Positions 1 to 7,929 of a DNA stretch of 13,444 nucleotides are shown here, piece by piece. The number at the start of each line of letters is the position of its first letter. Position 1 is the stretch's first letter. A program made the translations under genes and the position numbers. The DNA comes from Pseudomonadota bacterium. GTDB lineage: Bacteria; Pseudomonadota; Gammaproteobacteria; Burkholderiales; Burkholderiaceae_B. Under the pieces are notes generated by a model that saw nothing but the letters and a program-made list of their open reading frames with translations, was not told the DNA's origin and made no database searches. Location: positions 1 to 13,444 of the forward strand of contig JAEWEH010000409.1 in NCBI GenBank assembly GCA_023389535.1, read 5' to 3'.

Positions 1-892
1 CCTCAATGGCTTGCAATGTCTTGATGACGGAAAATTTTTCTATGCCCTCGAACACCTTGCCGCGCCGGCGCAAGCCTGCCGTATCGATCAGGGTGTAGCC
101 CACACCGCCGCGGTCGAAGTCGATCTCGATGGCATCGCGCGTGGTGCCCGGCAAGTCGAAGGCAATGACGCGTTCTTCGCCCAGCAGTGTATTGATGAGC
201 GTGGACTTGCCCACATTGGGCCGCCCCACGATAGCCAGCTTGATGCGATGAAGGTGCGCATCGGCTTCACCGCGCCCTTCGCCATCATCATCCAGGCCCC
301 CGAATTCATCGGCGATGTCTTGCTGAGAGTCGAATTCCGCGTCGGCCTCAGAACTTTCGGCATCGGATCCTGCTTCGTCGTCCACGTCCAGGAAGGACAA
401 TGCCCGCTCGATCAGATCCACCACGCCGTCGCCATGCGACGCCGAGATGGGGTAAGGCTCGCCCAGGCCCAGTTCGTGGAATTCGCTGGCGGCTGAACCA
501 TAGCGCATCCCTTCGGCTTTATTGACAGCCAGGAATATCCGCTGTCCTGTCTTGCGCAGCAGACGCGCGATTTCGTGGTCGTGTGCATTGATGCCGGCCC
601 TGGCATCGACCAGGAAAATGACCACATCGGACTCGGCAATCGCCTGCTGCGTCTGGCGCGCCATTTCGAGCAGGATGCCGTCCTTGGCTACCGGTTCGAA
701 GCCGCCTGTGTCCACGGCGATGAACGGATGCCGGCCGACCCGCCCTTCGCCATAATGGCGGTCGCGCGTGAGGCCGGAAAAATCGGCGACCAGCGCGGCG
801 CGCGACCGGGTGATCCGGTTAAATAAGGTGGATTTGCCCACATTGGCGCGTCCCACCAGGGCAACCACCGGCTTTAAAGCAATATTGTTCAA
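1..892 (-). CDS. der: Ribosome-associated GTPase Der (EngA), 3' part missing
   Basis: Der is a double-GTPase needed for 50S ribosomal subunit maturation. The 297 codons visible contain the first G domain (P-loop GRANVGKS at residues 14-21, DTGG switch motif, NKAE in the G4 position), then an acidic, Asp/Glu-rich linker of about 45 residues, then the start of the second G domain (P-loop GRPNVGKS at about 223-230, [10 protein letters not shown]). The rest of G domain 2 and the C-terminal KH-like domain lie beyond position 1. I chose a TTG start at 892-890 because it overlaps the bamB stop as TTGA, no ATG or GTG lies upstream in frame near it, and the next residues ([10 protein letters not shown]) match the usual Der N-terminus. 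The first P-loop has Ala where Pro is usual. Identity is certain; the start codon is inferred. Confidence 0.95.
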   Translation of the reverse strand, partial: MNNIALKPVVALVGRANVGKSTLFNRITRSRAALVADFSGLTRDRHYGEGRVGRHPFIAVDTGGFEPVAKDGILLEMARQTQQAIAESDVVIFLVDARAGINAHDHEIARLLRKTGQRIFLAVNKAEGMRYGSAASEFHELGLGEPYPISASHGDGVVDLIERALSFLDVDDEAGSDAESSEADAEFDSQQDIADEFGGLDDDGEGRGEADAHLHRIKLAIVGRPNVGKSTLINTLLGEERVIAFDLPGTTRDAIEIDFDRGGVGYTLIDTAGLRRRGKVFEGIEKFSVIKTLQAIE

Positions 893-2046
893 TTCGTACC
901 AACCAGAACCAGATTCCCGCCGCCGGTCTGCACCAGCACACCGCGCTGGGTCGCGACCAGCGGCGAGATGATGCTGCCACCGCCTACTTGCAGGCGGCCC
1001 AGCAGATGGCCATCGCTGCGCGATAAAAAGTGCACGTAGCCTTCGAAATCGCCCACGGCGACCGCCTGCGGGACCACCGCGGGCGCCGACAAGCGGCGAT
1101 TGCGCAATGCGTCCTGCTTCCAGACTTCGTGGCCGTCCGTCAGGTCGTAGGCGTACACCGTGTCACGCTGATTCGCCGCATAAGCATGTTGCGGATCGGT
1201 CGCCATGCCGGTGCTGCTGGAAAAGTGCTGTTCCCAGACCGGGCGACCGCCCTGCGAGATGTCGAAGCACATGATGCGCCCCTGATAGGTGACGGCGCAC
1301 AGCAAAGGCCCCTGCACTTGCGGCGTGCCGACCACGTCGCTGATGCGTTCGAGATCGGTTGCGCCCTGCGACACGGACACTGTGCCTTCCCACTGGATGT
1401 TGCCGGTGCTTGCGTCGATCGCCATGATGCGCCCGTTCGGCAAGCCGGATATCAGCAGCCCATCAAGAATCAACATCTGCATGTTGGTCTTCAGCGCCAG
1501 CGCCGGGCCCGGCCGCTGAACGTTCCAGCGCGGCTCGCCGGTGGCCTCGTCGAAGGCTTGAATGCGGTAGTCGCTACTGCGCACCACCACCACGCCAGCG
1601 CCTACCGCCGGAGGGATATTCACGGCGCTGGTGGCATTGCTGCGCCATTTTTCCTTGCCTTGATCGTCAAAAGCGATGACGGCGCCATCGCCCGCGGCAA
1701 CCGCCGTGGTCCGGCCATCGGAACCCACACCGGCAGACAAAGCCTTGTCTACGCTGGTTTGCCACTGGACCCGGCCGCTGCCCAGATCCAATTTGCTGAC
1801 CCTGCCGTTGGGCGTGGCTGCATAGACGGAATCGCCCACCACTACGGGGATGAAACCATAGCCGCTGCCACTGCCCAGGGACGCCGACCATAGAACGCGG
1901 GCGGATACGCCTGCGGGGTATTCAGTCAGCGGGGAAGGCTCGTAACGCGGATTCTTGCTGGAAAACATGGAGCAACCGGCAAGAGCCGTCATGCTGACGG
2001 CAAGCACGGCACTTCGCAGAATACGGCGGGTAAGGGCTATTTGCAT
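889..2046 (-). CDS. bamB: Outer-membrane assembly lipoprotein BamB
   Basis: BamB is the beta-propeller lipoprotein of the BAM complex, which folds beta-barrel proteins into the outer membrane together with BamA. The 385-residue product begins with a lipoprotein signal: basic LTRRILR, a hydrophobic stretch, and lipobox LAGC with the lipidated Cys at residue 25. Ser follows at +2, which favours sorting to the outer membrane. The mature part shows repeated PQQ-like blade motifs, for example segments around [17 protein letters not shown] and [15 protein letters not shown], as expected for an eight-bladed propeller. Length is normal for the family. AGGTGGAG lies just upstream of the ATG as a good ribosome binding site. 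It starts 3 bp after the yfgM stop and its own stop overlaps the der start, so the genes are probably translationally coupled. Confidence 0.96.
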   Translation of the reverse strand: MQIALTRRILRSAVLAVSMTALAGCSMFSSKNPRYEPSPLTEYPAGVSARVLWSASLGSGSGYGFIPVVVGDSVYAATPNGRVSKLDLGSGRVQWQTSVDKALSAGVGSDGRTTAVAAGDGAVIAFDDQGKEKWRSNATSAVNIPPAVGAGVVVVRSSDYRIQAFDEATGEPRWNVQRPGPALALKTNMQMLILDGLLISGLPNGRIMAIDASTGNIQWEGTVSVSQGATDLERISDVVGTPQVQGPLLCAVTYQGRIMCFDISQGGRPVWEQHFSSSTGMATDPQHAYAANQRDTVYAYDLTDGHEVWKQDALRNRRLSAPAVVPQAVAVGDFEGYVHFLSRSDGHLLGRLQVGGGSIISPLVATQRGVLVQTGGGNLVLVGTN

Positions 2047-2049
2047 GAA

Positions 2050-2685
2050 TCACGCTCCACCTAAAGCATCGATCTTCAATTGAACAATTTGCGCCACCGG
2101 ATCAGCGCCCAATTCCTTCATGGCGGTCTCCCAGGCGGCCTTGGCGTCGGCCTGCTTGCCCTGGGCAAGCAGGATATCCCCGCGCCGGTCAGCGTATAGG
2201 CCGGCAAAAGACGCAGGGGCGTTGGACAATTGCGCCAAGGCCTGGTCGTACTGCTTTTGCTCCAGCAGAACGCCGGCCAGGCGCAGGCGGGCCAGAGGAA
2301 GCAATGCGGGGTCGCCGCCACTTTTGACGAGCCATTCCAGCTGCTCGCGCGCCCCGTCCAGGTCCTTGCGCGCCTGTAATGCTTGTGCGGCAACCAGTAC
2401 GCCGCGAGACGTGTAGCCGGACTTGGAGAAGTCATCGCGCAGTGTCTGGCTGGCCGCCTTGATGCGCGCCACCGCGTCTTCACCTTGCTGCCCGGCGGCA
2501 TTTTCGAGTGCCTCAAAATAACCCATGGCCTGACCGGCCTTGTGTTCCTGGTACCACTGCCAACCTCGCCACCCCGCTATGCCGGCCACGACGATAAACA
2601 CCAGAACGGCGCACAAAGTGCCATAGCGGTCCCACCACGCACGCAGGGCGTCCAGTTTTTCCTGTTCTTCTAAATCGTATGCCAT
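2050..2685 (-). CDS. yfgM: YfgM-family TPR-like membrane protein
   Basis: This 211-residue protein has the YfgM layout: a short cytoplasmic N-terminus (MAYDLEEQEKLDALRAWWDR), one membrane helix at about residues 22-42, and a periplasmic helical domain with degenerate tetratricopeptide repeats (for example LEWLVKSGGDPALLPLARLRLAGVLLEQKQYDQAL, written here only as the family-typical region near residues 115-150). In E. coli YfgM associates with the SecYEG translocon and the chaperone PpiD and helps hand over exported proteins. Its place between hisS and bamB is the conserved one and supports the call. The hisS stop ends 3 bp before its ATG, and AAAGG plus GAGG precede the start. The family is clear; the molecular role is taken from E. 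coli. Confidence 0.9.
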   Translation of the reverse strand: MAYDLEEQEKLDALRAWWDRYGTLCAVLVFIVVAGIAGWRGWQWYQEHKAGQAMGYFEALENAAGQQGEDAVARIKAASQTLRDDFSKSGYTSRGVLVAAQALQARKDLDGAREQLEWLVKSGGDPALLPLARLRLAGVLLEQKQYDQALAQLSNAPASFAGLYADRRGDILLAQGKQADAKAAWETAMKELGADPVAQIVQLKIDALGGA

Positions 2686-2688
2686 GCC

Positions 2689-3987
2689 TCAAACCTTTAA
2701 TTTCAACTCTGTAACCAAACGATCGAAAGCAATCGTCTCCTGCTGGCCGGACATCGTCTCGTCGCCAGACGCAGCCTGCCGCAGCCATTTGACGCTAGCC
2801 GCGCCAGCTTCGAGCTCGTTCCCGCCTATGATCACGGCGGCCTGCGCGCCGCTGGCATCGGCGCGCTTGAACTGCGCCTTGAAGCCTGCGGAACCGGCAT
2901 GGACAATGACACGCAATCCCGCATCGCGCAAGTCCTCTGCCAATTGAGCAGCCTTGCGCTGCGCTTGCGGCCCCTGGTGCACCATATAGATCTGGCATTC
3001 AGCCGTTGCGGGCGCCTGCCCGGATTGCGCGCACAGATCCAGCAATCGCTCCATGCCAATTGCGAAACCGACGGCCGGCGAAGGCTTGCCCCCCAGCAGT
3101 TCGAACAAGCCATCGTAGCGCCCGCCCCCACAAACGGTGCCCTGGGCGCCGAGCCTGTCAGTGACCCACTCGAAAACCGTCAGATTGTAGTAGTCCAGGC
3201 CGCGTACCAATCGAGGGTTCAGTGTGTATTCAATACCGGCGTCGGCGAGCCGGGCGCACACCCCTTCGAAGTGTTCGAGCGAGTCGGCACCGAGAAAGTC
3301 GAACAGGCGTGGCGCGTTGTTGGCCATTTCCTGCATGGCGGGGTTTTTTGTATCCAGCACACGCAAGGGGTTGGTGTACATGCGCCGCAAGGCTTCCTCG
3401 TCGAGCACGCTTTTGTGCTGTTCCAGGTAATCGATCAGTGCTTGCCGGTGAGCCGCCCTTTCTTCCGCCTGGCCAAGCGAATTCAATTCCAGGCGTATAT
3501 CGGTCAGCCCCAGCAGTTTCCACAGGCGCGCCAGCATGACGATCAGTTCGGCGTCAATGTCGGGGCCGGCAAAGCCCAGCGCCTCGACGTCGATCTGGTG
3601 GAACTGGCGGTAGCGGCCGCGTTGCGGCTTTTCGTGGCGAAACACCGGGCCCATGGAATAGACACGATGCGGACGCTCGTAGAGCAAGTTATGCTCGATG
3701 CAAGCGCGTACCATGCTGGCCGTAAATTCCGGACGCATGGTCAGTTGCTCGTTGTTCAGCGCATCGGTGAAGGAATACATTTCCTTCTCGACGATGTCGG
3801 TCACTTCGCCTATGCCCCGTGTAAAAAGGCGGGTCAGTTCCAGCACGGGTGTGCGCATATTGCGATAGCCGTACGCGGCGAGCCAATCGCGCACCGTCGC
3901 CTCGAGGCTTTCCCATTCGGCGCTGGTATCCGGTAGTACATCTTTCATGCCGGTCAGGGCACGGACCTTCTGAAACGACTGCGTCAT
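2689..3987 (-). CDS. hisS: Histidine--tRNA ligase
   Basis: HisRS is a homodimeric class II aminoacyl-tRNA synthetase that charges tRNA-His. The 432-residue length is normal. Visible signatures are the N-terminal [11 protein letters not shown], motif 2 ([18 protein letters not shown], about residues 117-133), the HisRS-specific block [14 protein letters not shown] (261-274) and the CGGGRYDGL block (286-294), and motif 3 ([12 protein letters not shown], 305-316). The anticodon-binding domain follows from about residue 333. Arg262 lies in the histidine-specific block that carries the catalytic arginine of the family. It lies 27 bp downstream of ispG and 3 bp upstream of yfgM. No strong Shine-Dalgarno is visible before the ATG at 3987, so coupling or readthrough from ispG may help its translation. 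Confidence 0.98.
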   Translation of the reverse strand: MTQSFQKVRALTGMKDVLPDTSAEWESLEATVRDWLAAYGYRNMRTPVLELTRLFTRGIGEVTDIVEKEMYSFTDALNNEQLTMRPEFTASMVRACIEHNLLYERPHRVYSMGPVFRHEKPQRGRYRQFHQIDVEALGFAGPDIDAELIVMLARLWKLLGLTDIRLELNSLGQAEERAAHRQALIDYLEQHKSVLDEEALRRMYTNPLRVLDTKNPAMQEMANNAPRLFDFLGADSLEHFEGVCARLADAGIEYTLNPRLVRGLDYYNLTVFEWVTDRLGAQGTVCGGGRYDGLFELLGGKPSPAVGFAIGMERLLDLCAQSGQAPATAECQIYMVHQGPQAQRKAAQLAEDLRDAGLRVIVHAGSAGFKAQFKRADASGAQAAVIIGGNELEAGAASVKWLRQAASGDETMSGQQETIAFDRLVTELKLKV

Positions 3988-4014
3988 AGGTAAATTAGTG
4001 TTGTTGCTCGCGCT

Positions 4015-5310
4015 TCAAGCGCGCCTGTTATTTTCGTTGCCGCCATAGCGGCGCTCGACATACTGTTCGACGATGGCCTGGAATTCCTGTGCGATGCCTT
4101 CACCCTTGAGCGTGACTGTGCGCTGCCCGTCGATATACACCGGTGCGGTCGGCACTTCACCTGTGCCCGGCAAGCTGATGCCGATGTCGGCGTGGCGGCT
4201 TTCACCAGGACCATTCACCACGCAACCCATGACGGCCACGTTCATGCGCTCGACGCCGGGATAGCGATTGCGCCATATTGGCATTTGATCGCGCAGGTAG
4301 GTCTGTATGCTGTCGGCCAGTTCCTGGAAGACCGTGCTACTGGTGCGCCCGCAACCCGGGCAAGCCACGACCATCGGCGTGAATGCCCGCAAGCCCATGC
4401 TTTGCAATATTTCCTGGGCGACAATGACTTCGCGCCGCCTGTCGCCGCCCGGTTCAGGGGTCAGTGAAATGCGTATGGTGTCGCCTATGCCTTGTTGCAG
4501 CAGCACGGCCAGGGCCGCGGTGGAGGCGACGATGCCCTTGCTGCCCATACCGGCTTCTGTCAGTCCCAAGTGCAGGGGATAGTCGCAGCGCGCGGAAAGA
4601 TCGCGGTAGACCGTAATGAGATCCTGTACGTGGCTGACTTTGCAGGAAAGCAAAATCGCGTTCGGGGCCAGGCCCAGTTCTTCAGCGCGTTGCGCGTTAC
4701 TGATGGCGGACACCACCAACGCGTCGCGCATGACGCCCTGCGCATCCCAAGGCTGGGCGCGCTGGCTGTTGTCGTCCATCATGCGCGCCATCAATTCATG
4801 ATCCAGGCTGCCCCAATTGACGCCGATGCGCACTGGTTTTTCGTAGCGGCATGCGACTTCGATCATTTTGGCAAAATTGTCGTCGCGCTTCTTGCCGCCC
4901 CCCATGTTGCCCGGGTTGATGCGATATTTGGACAGCGCCTGGGCACATTCGGGAAAATCCGCGAGCAGCTTGTGGCCGTTATAGTGGAAGTCCCCGACTA
5001 AAGGCACCGACACGTTCATGCGGTCCAGCTGTTCGCGTATGGCGGGTACCTCGCGCGCTGCTTCAGGGGTATTGACGGTAATGCGCACCAGTTCGGATCC
5101 GGCCTGCGCCAGATCGCGCACCTGTATGGCGGTGGCGATGGCGTCAGCGGTATCGGTGTTGGTCATGGACTGGACCACGATAGGCGCATCGCCGCCTACC
5201 GGCACGGCATGGGCGCCCCAGCGCACGACCGCTTGCCGGGTCTTGCGCCGGGGTGCCGCCCCGACGGACAAGGGCTGGTCAGAAGGATGGCAATCAGAAA
5301 GCGAATTCAT
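4015..5310 (-). CDS. ispG: 4-hydroxy-3-methylbut-2-enyl diphosphate synthase (flavodoxin) IspG/GcpE
   Basis: IspG carries out the penultimate step of the MEP isoprenoid pathway, reducing 2-C-methyl-erythritol 2,4-cyclodiphosphate to HMBPP with a [4Fe-4S] cluster. The 431-residue protein has the N-terminal TIM-barrel region ([14 protein letters not shown] near residues 43-56) and the C-terminal iron-sulphur domain. The cluster ligands are visible: Cys317 and Cys320 in CPGCGR, Cys363 in GCVVNGPGE, and Glu370. I chose the ATG at 5310 because it forms an ATGA overlap with the rodZ-like stop. A TTG seven codons upstream (5331) is possible but would overlap rodZ by 25 bp. This is the betaproteobacterial short form, without the large insert found in plants and some other bacteria. 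Confidence 0.97.
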   Translation of the reverse strand: MNSLSDCHPSDQPLSVGAAPRRKTRQAVVRWGAHAVPVGGDAPIVVQSMTNTDTADAIATAIQVRDLAQAGSELVRITVNTPEAAREVPAIREQLDRMNVSVPLVGDFHYNGHKLLADFPECAQALSKYRINPGNMGGGKKRDDNFAKMIEVACRYEKPVRIGVNWGSLDHELMARMMDDNSQRAQPWDAQGVMRDALVVSAISNAQRAEELGLAPNAILLSCKVSHVQDLITVYRDLSARCDYPLHLGLTEAGMGSKGIVASTAALAVLLQQGIGDTIRISLTPEPGGDRRREVIVAQEILQSMGLRAFTPMVVACPGCGRTSSTVFQELADSIQTYLRDQMPIWRNRYPGVERMNVAVMGCVVNGPGESRHADIGISLPGTGEVPTAPVYIDGQRTVTLKGEGIAQEFQAIVEQYVERRYGGNENNRRA

Positions 5311-5801
5311 TTTTTCAGGGCTTTCAGCCAATCAAATATCAGCCATGAATCGGGCACCCACCCGCGTTCAATCGCATAGAAACTTGCAATGAACAAAAGG
5401 ATGAGAATGATGATCAACCAGCCCCAGGGACGCTGCGGTGCTTCGGCCTGGCCGGGCATGTCGGCCGGCCCAAGAGAATGGGCACTGCTGATCGGCATAG
5501 GCTTGGGGCCCGCCACACCGACCTGATTCTCGAGCATGGTCAGCAAGGCATCGACGTCGGCCCCCAGGAAACGACCATAGTTCTTGACGAAGCCCCGCAA
5601 GGACATGCCGCCCGGGAGTTTGTCCCACTGCTCGGTTTCCAGGGCTTCAAGTTGCCGGCCGGAAAACTTGAGCCTGGCGGATACTTCTCCGGGACTAAGC
5701 CGCTTGGCTTCCCGCAGGCCACGTAAGGTGGGCCCGACGCCCTGGCTGGCCACGGGTGTTTCGATGTCCGGCTGGACTTCCTTCAGTAAGGGTTGATTCA
5801 T
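5307..5801 (-). CDS. Short RodZ-like helix-turn-helix membrane protein
   Basis: The 164-residue product has the N-terminal half of RodZ, the MreB-binding membrane protein that organises the rod-shape elongation machinery. An HTH_25/XRE-type domain covers about residues 23-93 ([22 protein letters not shown], quoted in part as the helix pair near 24-43; then [13 protein letters not shown] and [13 protein letters not shown]). A Pro/Gly-rich linker follows, then one membrane helix at about 126-144 and a tail of some 20 residues. The periplasmic DUF4115 domain of long RodZ (over 300 residues in E. coli) is missing, and the reading frame ends cleanly by ATGA overlap with ispG, so this does not look like a recent break. 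GGAG sits 6 nt before the ATG. The position between rlmN and ispG is that of rodZ. A role in cell shape is inferred, not shown. Confidence 0.82.
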   Translation of the reverse strand: MNQPLLKEVQPDIETPVASQGVGPTLRGLREAKRLSPGEVSARLKFSGRQLEALETEQWDKLPGGMSLRGFVKNYGRFLGADVDALLTMLENQVGVAGPKPMPISSAHSLGPADMPGQAEAPQRPWGWLIIILILLFIASFYAIERGWVPDSWLIFDWLKALKK

Positions 5802-6985
5802 CCACGCTCCTGGTTAATGGAGATGACCGCGCGATCCGGCAGGCGCTCGTTGATGCGGGTCCGGTCTTTGACATCGCCGGCCAATTGCCCGCACGCGGCC
5901 GCGATATCGTCGCCGCGCGTCTTGCGCACTGTCGTCACCACGCCTGCATCCATCAGGCGCTGTGCGAACAGCCGTACCCGCGCCGCGGGCGAACGCTTCA
6001 AACCGGATTGGGGAAAGGGATTGAACGGAATAAGGTTGAACTTGCAGCGCACCTGCTTGGCAATCTCTATGAGTTCCCGGGCATGCTCGTCGGCATCGTT
6101 GACGCCATCCAGCATGATGTATTCGAAAGTGATGAAATCCCGCGGCGCATGTTCCAGATAGCGGTTGCAGGCCGCCAGCAATTCAGCCAGTGGGTGCTTG
6201 CGATTCAATGGCACCAGTTTGTCGCGCAATGCATCGTTCGGCGCATGCAATGACACCGCGAGCGCAACCGGACAGTCACGGCCCAGCCGGTCCATCATGG
6301 GCACCACGCCCGATGTGGATACGGTGACACGCCTGCGTGACAAGCCATAGGCGTTATCGTCCAGCATCAGCCGCAAGGCGCCCACCACCTGATCGTAGTT
6401 CAATAAGGGTTCGCCCATCCCCATCATGACCACGTTGCTGATGACGCGGGTGGGCTGGGCGGCGCCGCCGGCCTCGCCGATGCGGGCGCTGTCAGGCTCG
6501 GACTGGAGGGCGCGGCGCGCATACCAGAGCTGGCCTATGATTTCAGCGGTCGTCAAGTTCCGGTTGAACCCTTGATAGCCGGTCGAACAAAACGGGCAAG
6601 CGACCGTACACCCGGCCTGGCTGGATATGCACAATGTGCCGCGATCGTCTTCGGGAATGAAGACGGCTTCTACGGCATTGTTCTTGCCCACATCGAACAG
6701 CCATTTGCGCGTGCCGTCGGTAGAACGCTGTTCGATTGATACGGCGGGCGCATGAATCGAGCAGTGTTCTGCAAGCTGCAAGCGAAATTCACGCGCCAGG
6801 TCCGTCATGTCGTCGAAAGAGTCGGCGCCGCGCTGGTGTATCCAGCGTTGCAGCTGCTTTGCGCGAAAGGGCTTGCCGCCCCATTGCGCGACCAGATCGG
6901 CAAGCTGGTCAGCGCCCAGCCCAAGAAGATTGATCGGTTCCTTCGGCGACATGGGATCGACGCGGTGAATAACGCGTGCAGTCAT
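5798..6985 (-). CDS. rlmN: Dual-specificity 23S rRNA/tRNA (adenine-C2) methyltransferase RlmN
   Basis: RlmN is a radical SAM enzyme that methylates C2 of A2503 in 23S rRNA and A37 of some tRNAs. The 395-residue protein carries the radical SAM cluster motif CTVACPFC (Cys126, Cys130, Cys133) and the two catalytic cysteines at Cys119 (TLCISS) and Cys365 ([13 protein letters not shown]). The general-base Glu lies in [11 protein letters not shown] near residue 106. GMGEPLLN and the Ser-Thr stretch [10 protein letters not shown] are also typical. Met12 ([11 protein letters not shown]) is an alternative start, since the first eleven residues are not family-typical and neither ATG has a strong ribosome binding site. 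It starts 5 bp after the ndk stop, and its stop overlaps the rodZ-like start as ATGA. Confidence 0.97.
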   Translation of the reverse strand: MTARVIHRVDPMSPKEPINLLGLGADQLADLVAQWGGKPFRAKQLQRWIHQRGADSFDDMTDLAREFRLQLAEHCSIHAPAVSIEQRSTDGTRKWLFDVGKNNAVEAVFIPEDDRGTLCISSQAGCTVACPFCSTGYQGFNRNLTTAEIIGQLWYARRALQSEPDSARIGEAGGAAQPTRVISNVVMMGMGEPLLNYDQVVGALRLMLDDNAYGLSRRRVTVSTSGVVPMMDRLGRDCPVALAVSLHAPNDALRDKLVPLNRKHPLAELLAACNRYLEHAPRDFITFEYIMLDGVNDADEHARELIEIAKQVRCKFNLIPFNPFPQSGLKRSPAARVRLFAQRLMDAGVVTTVRKTRGDDIAAACGQLAGDVKDRTRINERLPDRAVISINQERG

Positions 6986-6990
6986 GGCAA

Positions 6991-7416
6991 TCAGCGGCTG
7001 TAGACGTTGCTTTCCGGGAAGAAGAAAGCGATTTCCACGGCGGCGGTTTCGGCCGCGTCGGAGCCGTGCACCGCATTGGCGTCGATGCTTTCGGCAAAAT
7101 CGGCGCGTATCGTACCGGCATCGGCCTTCTTGGGGTCGGTGGCGCCCATCAGCTCGCGATTCTTCTGAATGGCATTTTCGCCTTCCAGCACTTGCACGAA
7201 TACCGGACCGGACACCATGAAGTCCACCAGATCCTTGAAGAAGGGACGCTCTTTGTGCACAGCGTAGAAGCGCTCGGCGTCGGTGCGAGACAGTTGCTGC
7301 AGCTTGGCAGCAACGACCTTCAGGCCGGCCTGCTCGAAGCGAGCGACGATCTGCCCGATTACGTTCTTGGCGACGGCATCGGGTTTGATGATGGAAAGAG
7401 TGCGTTCTATAGCCAT
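6991..7416 (-). CDS. ndk: Nucleoside diphosphate kinase
   Basis: Ndk transfers the gamma-phosphate between nucleoside tri- and diphosphates by a ping-pong mechanism through a phosphohistidine. The 141-residue length is standard. The protein starts [15 protein letters not shown] (Lys11 in the substrate site) and carries the active-site block NAVHGSDA with the phosphorylated His117. It is the first gene of the minus-strand block, 5 bp before rlmN. The ribosome binding site is weak: the sequence before the ATG is AT-rich, with CTGGAT as the best match. The long spacer upstream (7417-7951) contains repeats and a candidate promoter that would give a leader of about 300 nt; a closer TTATAA (7433-7438) would leave only a very short leader and has no fitting -35. 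Confidence 0.98.
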   Translation of the reverse strand: MAIERTLSIIKPDAVAKNVIGQIVARFEQAGLKVVAAKLQQLSRTDAERFYAVHKERPFFKDLVDFMVSGPVFVQVLEGENAIQKNRELMGATDPKKADAGTIRADFAESIDANAVHGSDAAETAAVEIAFFFPESNVYSR

Positions 7417-7542
7417 TTAAAATCCAGAAAGTTTATAAGACGGCGGCATGCTTGCGCAGGCCTGCCCGCCGTGGTTGAATCAGGCAACGCGGCCCAGGCG
7501 CCGCAAATGTTTCGTAATACGGCGCCGTGCAAACGGCCTGAA

Positions 7543-7642
7543 ATTGCAAAAAATATGGAGTTGCAAAAACCGGGGTTGCTAAAACGACGGGTTGCTAAAT
7601 CGGATTGCTAGACCGGGTTGCTAAACCGGTCGCTAAACCAAT
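7543..7642. repeat. Degenerate tandem array, 13-bp unit GTTGCTAAACCGG
   Basis: Seven head-to-tail units are seen. The last four are in strict 13-bp phase: GTTGCTAAATCGG (7591-7603), ATTGCTAGACCGG (7604-7616), GTTGCTAAACCGG (7617-7629) and TCGCTAAACCAAT (7630-7642). Three upstream units are longer and more diverged: ATTGCAAAAAATATGG (7543-7558), GTTGCAAAAACCGG (7560-7573) and GTTGCTAAAACGACGG (7575-7590). There are no spacers, so it is a minisatellite and not a CRISPR. On the ndk-sense strand the core reads TTTAGCAAC. Confidence 0.85.
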
Positions 7643-7657
7643 TAAGGCGGCAAGCAC

Positions 7658-7713
7658 TGCAAGCAAAGCTAAAAAACCGTGCAAGCAACGAAACCATGCA
7701 AGCAGCAAAACCA
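7658..7713. repeat. 17-bp tandem repeat, unit TGCAAGCARCRAAACCA
   Basis: Two adjacent 17-bp copies, TGCAAGCAACGAAACCA (7680-7696) and TGCAAGCAGCAAAACCA (7697-7713), differ at two positions. A longer, diverged copy precedes them at 7658-7679, beginning TGCAAGCAAAGC and ending AAAACCG. The shared GCWAR...AAACC pattern suggests kinship with the 13-bp array 16 bp away. Confidence 0.75.
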
Positions 7714-7722
7714 TCAATGAAA

Positions 7723-7750
7723 ACAATAACTTTGGCAAAGTTTATGTTAA
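7723..7750 (-). promoter_or_regulatory. Candidate sigma-70 promoter for the ndk-rlmN-...-der block
   Basis: On the minus strand, -35 TTAACA (7750-7745, five of six to consensus) and -10 TATTGT (7728-7723, four of six) are 16 bp apart. Transcription would start near 7716, giving ndk a leader of about 300 nt that contains both repeat tracts. Two perfect dyads overlap this promoter. It is the best minus-strand match I found in the spacer, but it is read by eye only. Confidence 0.45.
7728..7742. promoter_or_regulatory. Perfect palindrome AACTTTG-G-CAAAGTT, operator-like
   Basis: The arms are 7 bp with a single central base and no mismatch. The site fills almost the whole spacer between the candidate -35 and -10 elements on the minus strand, where a bound repressor would block polymerase. 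The binding protein is unknown to me. Confidence 0.5.
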
Positions 7751-7766
7751 CCGGGCATTTTAACAT
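7744..7766. promoter_or_regulatory. Inverted repeat ATGTTAA-N9-TTAACAT
   Basis: Perfect 7-bp arms (7744-7750 and 7760-7766) are separated by 9 bp, a spacing common for dimeric regulators. The left arm covers the candidate minus-strand -35. The right arm supplies a TTAACA on the plus strand, but I see no -10 at the right distance there (TAAAAT at 7789-7794 is 23 bp away). It starts one base after the palindrome at 7728-7742. Confidence 0.45.
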
Positions 7767-7811
7767 GCTCGTGAATGCGACTCCATCATAAAATAAGGGT
7801 TTATGCCAGGG

Positions 7812-7844
7812 GCGCCGGCCGGATATGCAAGGGACGCGCCGGCC
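7812..7844. repeat. GC-rich direct repeat GCGCCGGCC
   Basis: Two 9-bp copies (7812-7820 and 7836-7844) flank a 15-bp segment between the dyads and the valS leader. Both copies contain the palindrome GCCGGC, so they could also fold. No function is apparent. Confidence 0.4.
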
Positions 7845-7898
7845 GCAGGCCCGGCGGTCGAATGACATGGCCCCGCCACACAAGCATTTCCTGTTTCC

Positions 7899-7906
7899 TA
7901 TATAGT
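7899..7906 (+). promoter_or_regulatory. Possible -10 element for valS (TATATAGT)
   Basis: Overlapping hexamers TATATA (7899-7904) and TATAGT (7901-7906) each match the -10 consensus in five of six bases and lie 46-53 bp before the valS ATG. No -35 of any quality is found 16-18 bp upstream, so the site is weak evidence for a promoter. Confidence 0.3.
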
Positions 7907-7914
7907 CAGACTTT

Positions 7915-7929
7915 CGCCGCTTTGCGGCG
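7915..7929 (+). other. Stem-loop in the valS leader
   Basis: CGCCGC-TTT-GCGGCG forms a perfect 6-bp GC stem with a 3-nt loop, 22 nt upstream of the valS ATG. No U tract follows directly, so it is not a standard terminator. The stretch between it and the ATG (CTACTTTTTACACC) lacks a Shine-Dalgarno sequence. Confidence 0.5.

Noticed and set aside
1030..1893. 287-codon open frame on the plus strand
   Set aside because: It lies antisense to bamB, whose lipobox and propeller repeats are clear. The translation is rich in His, Arg and Ala with no recognisable domain, as is usual for GC-rich shadow frames.
2899..3936. 345-codon open frame on the plus strand
   Set aside because: It is antisense to hisS, which has all class II motifs. 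No family resemblance is seen.
5311..5331. Upstream TTG start for ispG
   Set aside because: It would add seven residues and overlap the rodZ-like gene by 25 bp; the ATG in the ATGA overlap is more likely.
6976..7611. 211-codon open frame on the plus strand
   Set aside because: Mostly antisense to ndk, and its end runs through the repeat array, which gives a low-complexity tail.
7543..7713. CRISPR array
   Set aside because: The units are 13-17 bp, directly adjacent with no unique spacers, and there are no cas genes nearby.
7825..7905. 26-codon open frame before valS, as a possible attenuation leader peptide
   Set aside because: It contains no valine codon, which a valS attenuator would need, and has no Shine-Dalgarno.
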